Translations under genes and position numbers: made by a program
Notes under the pieces: generated by a model
Databases searched by the model: none
What the model was told of the DNA's origin: nothing
Seen by the model: the letters and a program-made list of their open reading frames with translations, nothing else
Shown here: positions 42,960 to 51,907 of the stretch, piece by piece
Layout of the letters: the number at the start of each line of letters is the position of its first letter
Position numbering within the stretch: the stretch's first letter is position 1
From: Streptomyces sp. ITFR-21
GTDB taxonomy: Bacteria; Actinomycetota; Actinomycetes; Streptomycetales; Streptomycetaceae
Assembly (NCBI RefSeq): GCF_031844685.1
Contig: NZ_CP134605.1
Location: forward strand, 1,521,501-1,585,500
Direction: 5' to 3'
DNA: 64,000 nucleotides

Positions 42960-44728
42960 TACGGGTACTCCTCCTCCGCAGAATTCTGATTCTGCTGTCG
43001 TCTGATCTTGTATTCCTCTACCACAACGGGAGGCGCCAGCGCTCCGACGGCCGCCACAACAGCGGTGCCCACCCATTTCGCCAACTGCCCTAAGGCAGAT
43101 CCGCCGGATGCGCCGATGATGTTCAACTGCCGGAAAGCGAGAAGGACGACGAAGACGGTGAGCAAGGAAAGCCATGCGGTAGTCACATACGACCGCGCAC
43201 CGCTGGTCAACGGGGCGGCAGAGGAGGAGATCCGCTTTCCGAGGGATTTCTCCAGAGCCTCCAGCTGTCTTTCGTGATAAGCGGAGAGGGCGACGGCGTC
43301 CAATCGCTCGGCACTGCGCGCGGTGATGCTGCGCAGGGCGAACAGCGCGTCGTGGCAGGCCCAGACGGGGAAATCCCCCGGCGCGGTCAGCCCGCTCCGC
43401 CAGGCCCCGTCCGCCGTCTGCATGCGCAGGAGCTTGAGAGTGCCGTGCAGCAGCGTCGGATCGCTGAGGTCCCGGCCCGTCGCGCTGAGGGCGGCCAGCG
43501 CCCAGGGCGTGGCGAAGTGCCTGAAGTCCAGCCGCGCGAAGGAGTTGTTGTCGACGACCGTGGTGAAGGAGGTGGAGGTCCACGGCTCCTCCCGTGCCGG
43601 GTCGAAGGCGCCGTCGAGGTAGGCGCAGCCCCTGACGATGTGGCGCTCGCCCGGGTCGACGCCCTGGCTCAGCAGCGCGAGCAGCGCGTGCGCCGTGTAG
43701 GCGGGGGACGACGTGGACTCCGCGTCCGCGGCCGCCGACCTCGGGTGGCGCGCGACCGGGCCCCAGCCGCCGTCGGCGTTCTGCGCGGTCCGCAGCCACT
43801 CGACGCCGCGGCGCGCGGGCGTGGTGCGCCCCAGGGTCGCGAGGACGCGGACGGCCCAGGCGGTCGCGACCACGTTCGACGTACTGTCCGCCGCCGACGA
43901 CTTCCAGCCGCCGTCGGCCTGTTGGGCCGTCTCCAGCCATGCGAGCCCCCGTTGCACGGCGGGGGTGTCGTCGCCTCGGCCCGCTTCGCTGAGGGCCATC
44001 AGGCAGTAGGCCGTGCTTTCCGTGATGGACACGTCGCTCAGCGCCCCCACCAGGGCACGGCGGATCTGCCAGCCGCCGTCGGGGTTCTGAAGCGCCCCCA
44101 ACGTCTCCCCCGCGGCGTCCACGATGCGCACCCGGCTGCCGGCGTACACGTGCGAGAGCAGGGCCTGGGCCGTGGAGAGAACTCCTATGGTCCGGCCGTC
44201 CTGGTATTGGTTCCACCCCTGCATGCCGCTCTCCACCGAGACGTGCGCGTCCAGGTAGTCCACGGCACCCTCCACCGCCCTGCGCAGGGAGAGGCCCAGG
44301 GCGCCGGCCGTGCTCTCCGCCGTCCGCCGTTGGAGCGCCAGGGTGAAGACGCCTTCGCCCGGCAGGTCGCCGGTCAGATGGGGGAGGTCCTCGACCCGGT
44401 GGGACGTGAGGCGCTGCGCGCCCCGCGCGGCCGCGTTCACCGGCGGCGTCTCCGCTCCCACGAAAAGGCGCAGGTCCTCGGCCGCCTCGTCGACGGCCAG
44501 CACGCCGAAGTAGGAGATGTCGAGGTGCAGCTGGCTCCTCGCCGCCTCCACGACGGCGGTCCGCAGGTCCGTCTGACGCAGCCGTCCGACGCCGATCACC
44601 AGTCGAGGACAGCGCCTGCGGCCGGGTTCCCCCGTCAGATAGAAGACCTCCGCGTCCCGCTGCACCAGCATGAGCCAGATGATCAGCTTTCCCATGTCCT
44701 GCGCGTGATGCGATCCGGCGGTCGCCAA
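42959..44728 (-). CDS. Membrane-anchored alpha/alpha-toroid (prenyltransferase/squalene-oxidase repeat) protein
   Basis: 589 residues from TTG 44728 with GAGAGG seven bases upstream; ATG 44695 is possible. About residues 13-100 form a strand-rich domain (LIIWLMLVQRDAEVFYL, RLVIGVGRLRQTDLRTAVVEA) that recalls a degenerate Nudix-like fold; this is a weak inference. Residues 145-470 contain QW-type repeats: QNPDGGW (214-220), QQADGGW (269-275), QNADGGW (316-322), QTADGAW (437-443). No DxDD cyclase acid is seen in the expected form. Two hydrophobic helices (about 513-532 and 548-570) precede a charged tail EYKIRRQQNQNSAEEEY. It heads the viperin operon and could be the membrane effector or a lipid-binding sensor. 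Confidence 0.85.
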   Translation of the reverse strand: MATAGSHHAQDMGKLIIWLMLVQRDAEVFYLTGEPGRRRCPRLVIGVGRLRQTDLRTAVVEAARSQLHLDISYFGVLAVDEAAEDLRLFVGAETPPVNAAARGAQRLTSHRVEDLPHLTGDLPGEGVFTLALQRRTAESTAGALGLSLRRAVEGAVDYLDAHVSVESGMQGWNQYQDGRTIGVLSTAQALLSHVYAGSRVRIVDAAGETLGALQNPDGGWQIRRALVGALSDVSITESTAYCLMALSEAGRGDDTPAVQRGLAWLETAQQADGGWKSSAADSTSNVVATAWAVRVLATLGRTTPARRGVEWLRTAQNADGGWGPVARHPRSAAADAESTSSPAYTAHALLALLSQGVDPGERHIVRGCAYLDGAFDPAREEPWTSTSFTTVVDNNSFARLDFRHFATPWALAALSATGRDLSDPTLLHGTLKLLRMQTADGAWRSGLTAPGDFPVWACHDALFALRSITARSAERLDAVALSAYHERQLEALEKSLGKRISSSAAPLTSGARSYVTTAWLSLLTVFVVLLAFRQLNIIGASGGSALGQLAKWVGTAVVAAVGALAPPVVVEEYKIRRQQNQNSAEEEYP

Positions 44729-45689
44729 GGACGCCTCTCAACGGTCGTCAGACGCGGAAGCGTGTGGGACGACGCTTCCCCCGGAGTACCCGAAGGGGCA
44801 AGGTTCCCCACCTGCTACGGAAATCCCCATAATGAGGCTCGATCACACGGCGGACCACTGAACTTTACGTATGCTTTACCCGCATATATGCACGCCAGCG
44901 CCGTGCCAGCACCCACGAACCATGGCGGACGACGACCTCCAGCTCTCGGCGGCGGGGAAGGCCGATGACGCGGGCGGCGGCGAACAGGCCGGGCCGTACG
45001 CCGGGTATGCGGCTCCCGCCGGCCCGACCAATCCCTGACCTGCTGCTCTACGCGTCCCCCGGGTCCGATCCGCACCCCGGGGAATTCCCCGGGGCCGCGG
45101 GTACCCGGCCAGCCCCGAGAGAGAGCCGTGCTCCCGCCCGCGTCCCTGCCCGTCTCCCTGCCCCACGAAGGCCCGCCGCCCTCCGCCCACCCCGTCACCA
45201 CATGGCGATCCCGCCGTCCCGAGCGTCGGCAAAGCCCCCTCGCCGCTTGTCGGTACGGACCTCCGACAGCCGTATCTCGGCGCCCTGCATGGCGGAGAGG
45301 ATCAGTCCTGGACGCCGGGCCTCCCCTTCACCCGACACCGTGTGCGCGTGCCGCCCAAGGAAGTACGCTCACGCTTCCGCGTCTTCCTTGTCGGGCCGCT
45401 TCCTGAGCCGACGGTCTTCCATACAGCCAGCCCTTCATCCCGGGCTCTCCCTGCCATGTCGGTGAAACCTGCACCAGGGAAGGACTCAGGATCAGTGGAT
45501 CGCCGGGTTCCGCGCGCCCGCGCTGAATGAGCATGCTTTCCGGGGCCCGCTGGGCAACGACGATCCGGATTTCGTCACGTCATCCGAGGCTTGATGCGCT
45601 GACCCCGGGAATGGCCACAGGCACGGGCTGCGAGAGGACCGGACGCGCATCCGGCAACCACGCACGACGAGTACGCGAGGCGTCTCGTC
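44729..45689. other. Gene-poor stretch upstream of the viperin operon
   Basis: About 960 bases with no gene I can support. Open frames on both strands are low-complexity and unlike known families. The first 170 bases are lower in GC (CTTTACGTATGCTTTACC around 44863-44880) and probably hold the operon promoter. The rest may be remnants of older mobile DNA. Confidence 0.5.
44882..44891. promoter_or_regulatory. Palindrome GCATATATGC in the viperin operon leader region
   Basis: A perfect 10-base palindrome about 155 bases upstream of the first viperin-operon gene, in an AT-rich pocket. It could be a promoter-proximal operator; nothing identifies a binding protein. Confidence 0.35.
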
Positions 45690-45929
45690 TTGCCTCAGGC
45701 CCTGACGTGCTGCCAGATCGTTCCCCCCGCGCCGGCGAGGGATAACAACCTGTCCACTCCGGGCTGCCTTCCGGCTGGTGACGAGGTCCTTACGCGACTT
45801 CGTCTCGGGCAACTCGAACCGCCCCAACCACGCCATGCCCGCCCCCTGCGATGGCGCAACGCCTACGACCGCCGCCCTGACATCCTGGCGGCCCTGCGCC
45901 GCGAACGCGCCAGGATCAGCTGCGAACGC

Positions 45930-46433
45930 CGGCCACACCGTCGCCGTCCGGGCGTACGACGTGATCCGCATGTGTCGCGGGACGGGCGGCCGACCCCGCT
46001 GGGCGACGCGATCGCGCACTACGGGCGGATCGCCAAGTCCTGGCACATCCTGCGCCTGGCCGACCAGCCCGGCTACCGCCGCCAGATCAGGGCACAGGCC
46101 AACCTCCAGGAAGGCCGCCACGCGCTCGCCCGGAAGATCTTCCACGGCCGCGCGGGGCAGCTCTACCAGCGCTACCAGGACGGCATAGAGGACCAGATCG
46201 GCGCCCTCGGCCTGGTCTTCAACGCCGTGGTGCTCGTCAAAACCCGGTACATGGACGCAGCGGTCAACCATCTGCGGGCGGACGGGGCCGAGGTTCGCGA
46301 CAAGGACATCGCCCGCCTCTCACCGTTCGTACGCCAGCACATCAACATGCACGGCCGGTACTCATTCAAGCTCCCCGACCTGCCCGGGGGCATGCGCTCC
46401 CTGCGCGACCCGGACATGGCCGACGAGGCGTAA
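45930..46433 (+). pseudogene. Tn3-family transposase C-terminal remnant
   Basis: From GDAIAHYGRIAKSWHILRLADQPGYRRQIRAQANLQEGRHALARKIFHGRAGQLYQRYQDGIEDQIGALGLVFNAVVLVKTRYMDAAVNHLRADGAEVRDKDIARLSPFVRQHINMHGRYSF to the stop the frame is a Tn3-type DDE transposase end. A short upstream piece (YDVIRMCRGTGGRP) continues it in another frame, so there is a frameshift near 45990. The first 800 or so residues of a Tn3 transposase are absent. It marks an old transposon insertion next to sodF. Confidence 0.85.
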
Positions 46434-46460
46434 CCGCGGCCGCCCCGCAGGACGGGGCGG

Positions 46461-46491
46461 GGCCGGGAAGCCGCTGTTCGGCTTCCCGGCC
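46461..46491 (-). terminator. Terminator after sodF
   Basis: A perfect 13-base inverted repeat (46461-46473 with 46479-46491) with a CTGTT loop lies 23 bases beyond the sodF stop. Confidence 0.8.
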
Positions 46492-46513
46492 CGCAGGGAT
46501 CGTAGTGCGACCG

Positions 46514-47131
46514 TCAGCCGGCGACCGCGGCGGTCGCCGCGGTGTAGCGGGCGGCGACATCGTTCCAGTTGACCAGGTCCCACAACTTGTTGACGTAGTC
46601 GGGGCGGACGTTCTTGTACTGCAGGTAGTAGGCGTGCTCCCAGGCGTCGAAGACCAGAAGCGGGACGCTGCCCTGGCCGACGTTGCCGTGGTGGTCGTAG
46701 ACCTGCTCCACGATCAGCCGCTTGCCCAGCGGCTCGAAGGCCAGTACGCCCCAGCCGGAGCCCTGCACCGAACTGGTGGCGATGGTGAGCTGCTTCTTGA
46801 ACGCCTCGAAGCCGCCCAGGTGCTCGTCGATCGCGGTGGCCAGTGCGCCGTCGGGGCGGTCGCCGCCGTCAGCGGAGAGGTTCTGCCAGAAGATCGAGTG
46901 CAGGACGTGCCCGGAGAGGTTGAACGCGAAGGTCTTCTCCAGACCGACCAGGCCGGTCGGGGTGATCGCGTCCTTGTCGCGGACCTCGGCGATCTGCTCC
47001 AGCGTGTCGTTGGCGCCCTTGACGTACGCGGCGTGGTGCTTGGCGTGGTGCAGCTCCAGGATCTCCGGCGTGATGGACGGCGAGAGCGCGGAGTAGTCGT
47101 ACGGCAGGTCGGGAAGCGTGTACGTGCCCAT
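46514..47131 (-). CDS. sodF: Fe/Mn-family superoxide dismutase
   Basis: 205 residues from ATG 47131 ([18 protein letters not shown]). The metal ligands are visible: His in [12 protein letters not shown], His in [10 protein letters not shown], and Asp and His in [11 protein letters not shown]. It converts superoxide to H2O2 and oxygen in the cytoplasm. The family cannot be split into Fe or Mn by eye; in Streptomyces the homologue is the iron form repressed by nickel through Nur. A repeat resembling a Nur box lies 57 bases upstream. Confidence 0.96.
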   Translation of the reverse strand: MGTYTLPDLPYDYSALSPSITPEILELHHAKHHAAYVKGANDTLEQIAEVRDKDAITPTGLVGLEKTFAFNLSGHVLHSIFWQNLSADGGDRPDGALATAIDEHLGGFEAFKKQLTIATSSVQGSGWGVLAFEPLGKRLIVEQVYDHHGNVGQGSVPLLVFDAWEHAYYLQYKNVRPDYVNKLWDLVNWNDVAARYTAATAAVAG

Positions 47132-47187
47132 CAGACACGGCCCCTTTCAGCAGTTGGGTGATCGTCAGGACTCACCCTAGGCCGTTA

Positions 47188-47204
47188 TTGCGAGAGAGTT
47201 GCAA
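47188..47204. promoter_or_regulatory. Candidate Nur box upstream of sodF
   Basis: TTGCGA-GAGAG-TTGCAA, two near-identical half sites spaced by 5 bases, lies upstream of sodF. Nur, the nickel-dependent Fur-family repressor, controls sodF in Streptomyces, and TGCAA half sites with 5-base spacing are its pattern. The match is by eye only. Confidence 0.5.
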
Positions 47205-47388
47205 CAACGCACAGGATGCACCACGATGGCGTTCAGGCGGGGCCGACCCGTCAGCCTCCGGACTTCGGCACCCCTGGGTGCCGCCCTTCCGACAGGTGAT
47301 CGTCTTTCACCCGGCAACCGCCGGTTCGAGCGGGTCGGCACCGTCACCGTCCAACGGCCACCGCAGTGGCCCGCATCCGCCCCTCCCG

Positions 47389-48390
47389 TCACCGGCGGCT
47401 GTCGCCGGGCGCCAGCAGGCCGGTCACCTCGGCGATGGCGTCCGGGGAAGGCTTGAAGTAGCGGCGGACGTTCTCCGGCTTCTTGTGCCTCGACTTGGCC
47501 ATCAGCATCAGCAGGGAGGCGCCCTGCTCGCCGAGGTGGGTCAGGCCGGAGTGCCGCCACTCGTGCAGATCCCATCCGGTACCGGCCACGCTTCCGACTG
47601 CCGTGTGCCGGTCCGGCAACGCGCGAGCCTGACCGTACGACAGCCGGGCCAGCCCGGTGTCCGGGCACACGTCGCGCGGCCCGAGCACCTTGCCGGGGTT
47701 GGGGCGGCGATGAGTGACGAACACCGGGCCACGGGTGCGGCCGCGCAGCAGCCGGGGCAGCAGCCGGGGCAGCAGCCGCGCGGTACCGGTGTCCCGGTGG
47801 ACCGTCTCCAGCACGAAGTCCCCGCGCGTCCGGCCGCCCCGGCGGCGGCGGGCGGCGGCTCCCTTGGCCTTTACCGGCGCCCGCCGGCCGGCCAGGTCGA
47901 GGTCCTCGATGTTCGTCCCGAGGATCTCCTCGGCCCGCGCACAGGTCTCGTAGAGCATCCGCCACAGCGTCTTCTCCCGCAGCGGGTCCTCCCGGCGGGC
48001 GATGAGCCGGTCGACCATCACCTTCGGCCGAACCTGGGTCTCGGAGTCCGGCGGGGTCATCCGCTTCACCCAGGCCGGGGCCGCCGGGCCGTCGTAGCCG
48101 TGGTCCGCGCACCAGCCGAGCCAGGACAGCACCGCCGCGCGGCGGGCATTCCAGGTGTTGACCGCGGCGGTGCCCCACAGCAGTTCCAGCGCCTCGCCGA
48201 CCTCGTCGTCGACCACGGCCGCCAGGAGCCGGTCCTCGCCGAGCCGTTCGGCGGTCTTCTCGACGCCGATGCCGTAGCCGCGGGCGGTGTTCGGGTTGGC
48301 AAGTAAGCCGAGGAAGACATCGGCCGCCGACCAAACGCTCAGCGCCTTCCCGGACTGGAGCTGGACGACGGCGGGCACCGCTTCCCCCAT
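47389..48390 (-). CDS. Tyrosine recombinase/integrase
   Basis: 333 residues from ATG 48390. The catalytic Arg is in [19 protein letters not shown], the HxxR motif in [18 protein letters not shown], a Lys/His region in [16 protein letters not shown], and the nucleophile Tyr is in RRYF. The N-terminal core-binding domain is short. The 12-base array at 47746-47778 gives [12 protein letters not shown] in the catalytic domain, an odd feature. It is not related closely to the recombinases at 50-57 kb. No tRNA gene is recognisable beside it, so its attachment site is unclear. Confidence 0.85.
   Translation of the reverse strand: MGEAVPAVVQLQSGKALSVWSAADVFLGLLANPNTARGYGIGVEKTAERLGEDRLLAAVVDDEVGEALELLWGTAAVNTWNARRAAVLSWLGWCADHGYDGPAAPAWVKRMTPPDSETQVRPKVMVDRLIARREDPLREKTLWRMLYETCARAEEILGTNIEDLDLAGRRAPVKAKGAAARRRRGGRTRGDFVLETVHRDTGTARLLPRLLPRLLRGRTRGPVFVTHRRPNPGKVLGPRDVCPDTGLARLSYGQARALPDRHTAVGSVAGTGWDLHEWRHSGLTHLGEQGASLLMLMAKSRHKKPENVRRYFKPSPDAIAEVTGLLAPGDSRR
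47746..47778. repeat. 12-base tandem repeat inside the integrase gene
   Basis: Two exact copies of CAGCAGCCGGGG plus most of a third encode the LLPR repeats. Confidence 0.75.
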
Positions 48391-48712
48391 ACCGCAGACA
48401 ACGGGGTCGCTTCGCGCAGCGGCTCGGCGATGTCGCCGCAGGTCGGATATGGCGATGCCGCAGATATTAGGGCGTTATCTGCGGGAAGACTTCCAACCCG
48501 CCCGGCCGGCCGTACCCCGAAGTGCGCCCGCCAGAGCCGCCGGGGGCTTGGCGCCGGTTTTCGTTCCGATGTTTCTCAACCCCCGTGAGGCCCGTGGGTT
48601 CAGCGGAACTGAAGCTTGTTCAGCGGGAACTCGAGGGTCGGTCCGTGTGCGTCGGCTGGGGGTATCCGTGGGTTCGGTAGGAACGTGGGGGTGAGCTGCG
48701 TGGTCGCGCAGA
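48391..48712. other. Intergenic stretch between integrase and SDR genes
   Basis: About 320 bases without a supported gene. It contains an inverted repeat, CCGCAGATA (48458-48466) mirrored at 48476-48484 around TTAGGGCGT, close to the integrase 5' end. That position would suit a recombinase or regulator binding site. Confidence 0.5.
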
Positions 48713-49444
48713 CTATCCCTGGGCGGTGGGGCGAACCACGATGTCGCCTACATCGACACCGTCCGGCTGCTCGATGGCGAAGGCGATGGCGCGGGCCACC
48801 GCGTCGGGCGAAAGAGCGGTCTCCATCATCTTGTCGATCTGGGTTTTCACCGCCGGATCCATGCGCTCTGCGAAGTCCGTGCGGACGGCGCCGGGAGAGA
48901 CGACGGTGACGCGCAGGCTGTCGCCGGCCTCTTGCCGCAAGCCCTCGGAGATGGTGCGGACGGCGTTCTTCGTGCCGGCGTACACCGACTGGAGCGGCAC
49001 GATACGCAGTCCGGCGGTGGACACGGTGTTGACGAAGTGCCCGAAGCCCTGCTCCCGGAAGACGGGAAGGGCCGCGGCGATCCCGTACAGGACCCCTTTG
49101 AGGTTGACGTCGATCATCTCCTCCCAGTCCTCGACGCGCAGGTCATCCAGACGGGAGATCAAGCCGATCCCGGCGTTGCTGACGAGGACGTCGAGCTGGC
49201 CGTATCGATCGCTTGCCAGCTTGACGAGGCCGGCAAGGTCCTTGCGTCGCGTCACGTCCGTGCGGGCCCAGACGGCTTCACCGCCCGCCTCTTCGATGCG
49301 GGCGGCCAGAGCCTCAAGACGCTCCGGACGGCGTGCCCCGAGGACGATCTTTGCACCGCGCTCGGCGAGCAGAAGCGCGGTCGCCTCGCCGATGCCGCTG
49401 CTGGCGCCCGTGATCGCCACGACTTTGCCTTCGATTCCCGACAT
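48713..49444 (-). CDS. SDR family oxidoreductase
   Basis: 243 residues from ATG 49444. The cofactor motif is VVAITGASSGIGEATALLLAERGAKIVLGARR (favouring NADP by the Arg pair), NAG is in VLVSNAGIG, and the catalytic Ser-Tyr-Lys is in VNTVSTAGLRIVPLQSVYAGTKNAVRTI. It is a classical short-chain dehydrogenase of about the standard length. Its promoter region is shared with the divergent TetR gene and contains a paired palindromic operator, so its substrate or product may be the TetR ligand. Confidence 0.93.
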   Translation of the reverse strand: MSGIEGKVVAITGASSGIGEATALLLAERGAKIVLGARRPERLEALAARIEEAGGEAVWARTDVTRRKDLAGLVKLASDRYGQLDVLVSNAGIGLISRLDDLRVEDWEEMIDVNLKGVLYGIAAALPVFREQGFGHFVNTVSTAGLRIVPLQSVYAGTKNAVRTISEGLRQEAGDSLRVTVVSPGAVRTDFAERMDPAVKTQIDKMMETALSPDAVARAIAFAIEQPDGVDVGDIVVRPTAQG

Positions 49445-49495
49445 GATGGACAGTCCTTCCAGCGGAGGAGTGGGGGCGGCCGTGCCCTACAGTGA

Positions 49496-49545
49496 AAGTG
49501 GAGGCTCCGCCACTTCGTTCACACTAAGTGGCGGAGCCTCCACTT
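49496..49545. promoter_or_regulatory. Paired palindromic TetR operator between SDR and TetR genes
   Basis: AAGTGGAGGCTCCGCCACTT (49496-49515) has its exact reverse complement at 49526-49545, with a 10-base gap. Each arm is itself a near-palindrome, AAGTGG-N8-CCACTT. This fits two TetR dimer sites and lies 29 bases before the tetR start and 52 before the SDR start. Confidence 0.85.
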
Positions 49546-49573
49546 AGCAAATGAAGACAAGGGAGAGCCACTG

Positions 49574-50164
49574 ATGGCCCGGGATGCAGGACGCCCGCTG
49601 AGGGCTGACGCACAGCGGAACCGGGAGAAGATCCTGGCCGCCGCGGTGCACGTGTTCACCGAGGAGGGACTGGATGCGCACTTCGAGCGCATCGCCAGAG
49701 AAGCGGGCGTGGGAACCGGCACCCTCTACCGCAACTTCCCGACCCGGGAAGCTCTGATCGAGGCGGCGTACCGCAACGAAGTGGCCCGGCTGTGCGACGC
49801 CGTCCCCGGTCTCCTTGCGGCGATGTCACCGCCTGAGGCGCTGCGAGCCTGGACCCGCAGCTTCATCGACTACGCCACCGCCAAACTCGGCATGGCCGAC
49901 GCCCTGCGGGCCGTCGTCAGCTTGGGAACCGATCCCTACGCCGAAAGTCACGAGATGATTCAGACCGCCCTCTCCTCCCTCATGGACGCCAATAGCGCTG
50001 CCGGAACGATCCGGTCCGACATCAGCCCGACCGACATGTTCGCCGCCCTCGCCGGCATCGCCCTCACCTCGGCTAAGCCCGAGCAGCGGGAGCAGGCCGA
50101 ACGCCTCCTCGACCTCATCCTGGACGGACTGAAACCCGTGCCGTCGCGGCCCCCCGAAAACTGA
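49574..50164 (+). CDS. TetR family transcriptional regulator
   Basis: 196 residues from ATG 49574. The helix-turn-helix is RADAQRNREKILAAAVHVFTEEGLDAHFERIAREAGVGTGTLYRNFPTREALIEAAYR, a close match to the TetR_N domain. The C-terminal ligand domain (LRAWTRSFIDYATAKLGMADALRAVV) is of the SACE_7040/YjdC-like type. It is divergent from the SDR gene and probably represses both through the double operator between them. The ligand is unknown. Confidence 0.93.
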   Translation: MARDAGRPLRADAQRNREKILAAAVHVFTEEGLDAHFERIAREAGVGTGTLYRNFPTREALIEAAYRNEVARLCDAVPGLLAAMSPPEALRAWTRSFIDYATAKLGMADALRAVVSLGTDPYAESHEMIQTALSSLMDANSAAGTIRSDISPTDMFAALAGIALTSAKPEQREQAERLLDLILDGLKPVPSRPPEN

Positions 50165-50181
50165 CGCCAGAAGCCCGGACA

Positions 50182-51401
50182 TCATCGAAGCTGCTGTTCA
50201 GCGGCCTGTTCCAGTAGTGCTCGTGCGGAGTCCGAGTAGCGCATCGCGGTCTTCTCGTCGAGCCCGAACACCTCGGCGAGGTGGAGCGGATCGGGCCCGT
50301 GGGTCAGGGCCTCTTCGAGTTGCCGGTCAACGCGGAGCCGTTCCAACGTCGCGTCCTGCCCGCGCATCGCAGCGCTGATCCAGTGGTTGCTGGCGCGGCT
50401 GGTCTTGGTGGCGGTCTGCTGGTTGATCAGCAGGTGGAGATTCACGGTGTTCGGCCACCGGCTTCGCCGGTGCTCCAGCCAGTCCAGCAGCAGCTTCGAG
50501 GTGAGGTCGTCGAGCGGCCGGACTCGCCCGGCGATGGCCAGCCGGCGGTTCCCGAGATCGACATCGTCGAGCATGAGCGTGCCGATCTGAGCGACCCGGG
50601 CGGCGTGGATCGCCGCGAGGGCGAGGATGAGCCGCGTCGCCGGGGTGGTGGCCACCGCGACAGAGCGGTCGACCTGGTCGGGGACCAGCGGTTGCAGCAC
50701 GGCGTACTCGTACTGCCCGACCTTGATCCGGCCGGTCGGGTTGCGGAAGATCAGCCCATTCCGCTTGGCCCAGATGAATAGCGAACGCGGGGCCACGAGT
50801 TGGTCATGCCGCTGCCGGCCGCGCAGTGTCTTGACGTAGGTGCGGACGTCGTCGCGGGTCACTTCCCGCAGGTGGTCGTAGCGGTTCGACCACTCCGGCA
50901 GCGCCGGTCGGGCCCGGTTGCGGTAGAGCCAGACCGTGCCCTGTTGCCGAGGCAGGCTCCGTGGGCCGCCGTCGCGCAGAACCCGGGTCCAGCGTTCAGC
51001 CTCCGCAGCAATGCCGGGGGCGAGACCCTTCAGACGATCGGCGAGCCAGCGTTCGAAGGACGGTTCACTGTCGTCCAGGAAGATCCCCATTTCCTCAAGG
51101 ACCGTGATGACGTGACCAACCCGCAGGTCGAGGGCACGGAGCTGGGTGAATATCTCACTGTGGCGGATGACGTCGCCTCGACGTATCCGGTGAGCACGAC
51201 GGCCAGGCCGCGGTTGACAGCGAAGCGGATGCCGCGTCCCCAGCCCCGGGCTTCGGCGAGTTGGTGGGCGAGGTGCTTCGCCCAGGCCAGCCATGGGCTG
51301 GCCGGGTCGGCGGCGGCCGGGTCGAGCCGTCCGAAGTCACGCGGAACCTGCTCGAACAGCGGTAGTTGCCTCCAACCGGTTCTCGGCTGTGAGTGCGACA
51401 T
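50182..51401 (-). pseudogene. Recombinase/integrase-like gene with one frameshift
   Basis: Two frames join to one protein: MSHSQPRTGWRQLPLFEQVPRDFGRLDPAA to AVVLTGYV (51401 to about 51180), then DVIRHSEIFTQLRALDLRVGHVITVLEEMGIFLDD to the end at 50182. A single missing base near 51175 (GAG-GCGAC where GAG-GGC-GAC is expected) causes the break. PLFEQVPRDF, GYEYAVLQPLVPDQV and IHAARVAQIGTLMLDDVDLGNRRLAIAG recall the third gene of the integrase-XRE-recombinase modules found in Streptomyces. A sequencing error would restore a 400-residue gene. It follows the XRE gene on the same strand. Confidence 0.7.
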
Positions 51402-51529
51402 GGGTGGTGGCCTGCGGGATGCTTCTCGCGCCTTGACGTGATGCAGGGCGGTGAGAGCTGATCCTCTGCGGTAGTGCAGTCCCACGAAGAAGAGCTGCTG
51501 ATGGCGCACGGCCTGAAGCCACGGGGTCA

Positions 51530-51907
51530 TCACTTCTCCGTTGACGGTCGGCATACCGGTGGCGGTCTTGGCGTTGAGTCGGGCCTGGCAAGGGATCGGC
51601 CGTCCCGGCGCTTGGGGATCACCGCCGGTGTGGCAGTCCCCGCGCTGACCGCCACTCGTTCCGTCTCCGTCCGCCCTGGGCGGCTGACCTTCTCCGGCTC
51701 GGGGATCAGCAGGTCGCCGATCTCGCAGCCGAGGACGACGCAGATGACGTCCAGATCCTCCAGCTTGAGCGAAACGGGCTGCCCGGACCACAGGCCGGAC
51801 ATCTTCCCCGCCGAGATCACCAACCCGTGCTCGCCCAGGTTCCGCTGGAGCTCGGAAGCCTTCCAGACTCCTTTGTTGGCGGCCGTCAGCCGCAGGTTCC
51901 ACCTCAT
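51530..51907 (-). CDS. XRE-type helix-turn-helix protein of a recombinase module
   Basis: 125 residues from ATG 51907, which overlaps the TGA of the upstream integrase fragment. The block RWNLRLTAANKGVWKASELQRNLGEHGLVISAGKMSGLWSGQPVSLKLEDLDVICVVLGCEIGDLLIPEP is a Cro/C1-type fold. The basic C-terminal tail (RRDGRSLARPDS) is probably disordered. In related modules such a protein sits between two recombinase genes and likely controls or assists them. Its upstream partner is truncated here, so its own role may be lost. Confidence 0.8.
   Translation of the reverse strand: MRWNLRLTAANKGVWKASELQRNLGEHGLVISAGKMSGLWSGQPVSLKLEDLDVICVVLGCEIGDLLIPEPEKVSRPGRTETERVAVSAGTATPAVIPKRRDGRSLARPDSTPRPPPVCRPSTEK

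Noticed and set aside
44965..45465. 166-codon plus-strand frame upstream of the viperin operon
   Set aside because: It has Arg/Pro/Ser-rich low-complexity sequence with no clear ribosome site or family match, so I treat the stretch as non-coding.
45492..46271. 260-codon minus-strand frame
   Set aside because: It is antisense to the Tn3 transposase remnant, which has clear family sequence on the plus strand.
47310..47340. Sequence GGTTCGAGCGGG resembling a tRNA T-arm next to the integrase
   Set aside because: No acceptor, D or anticodon arm could be built around it, so I cannot support a tRNA or attachment site.
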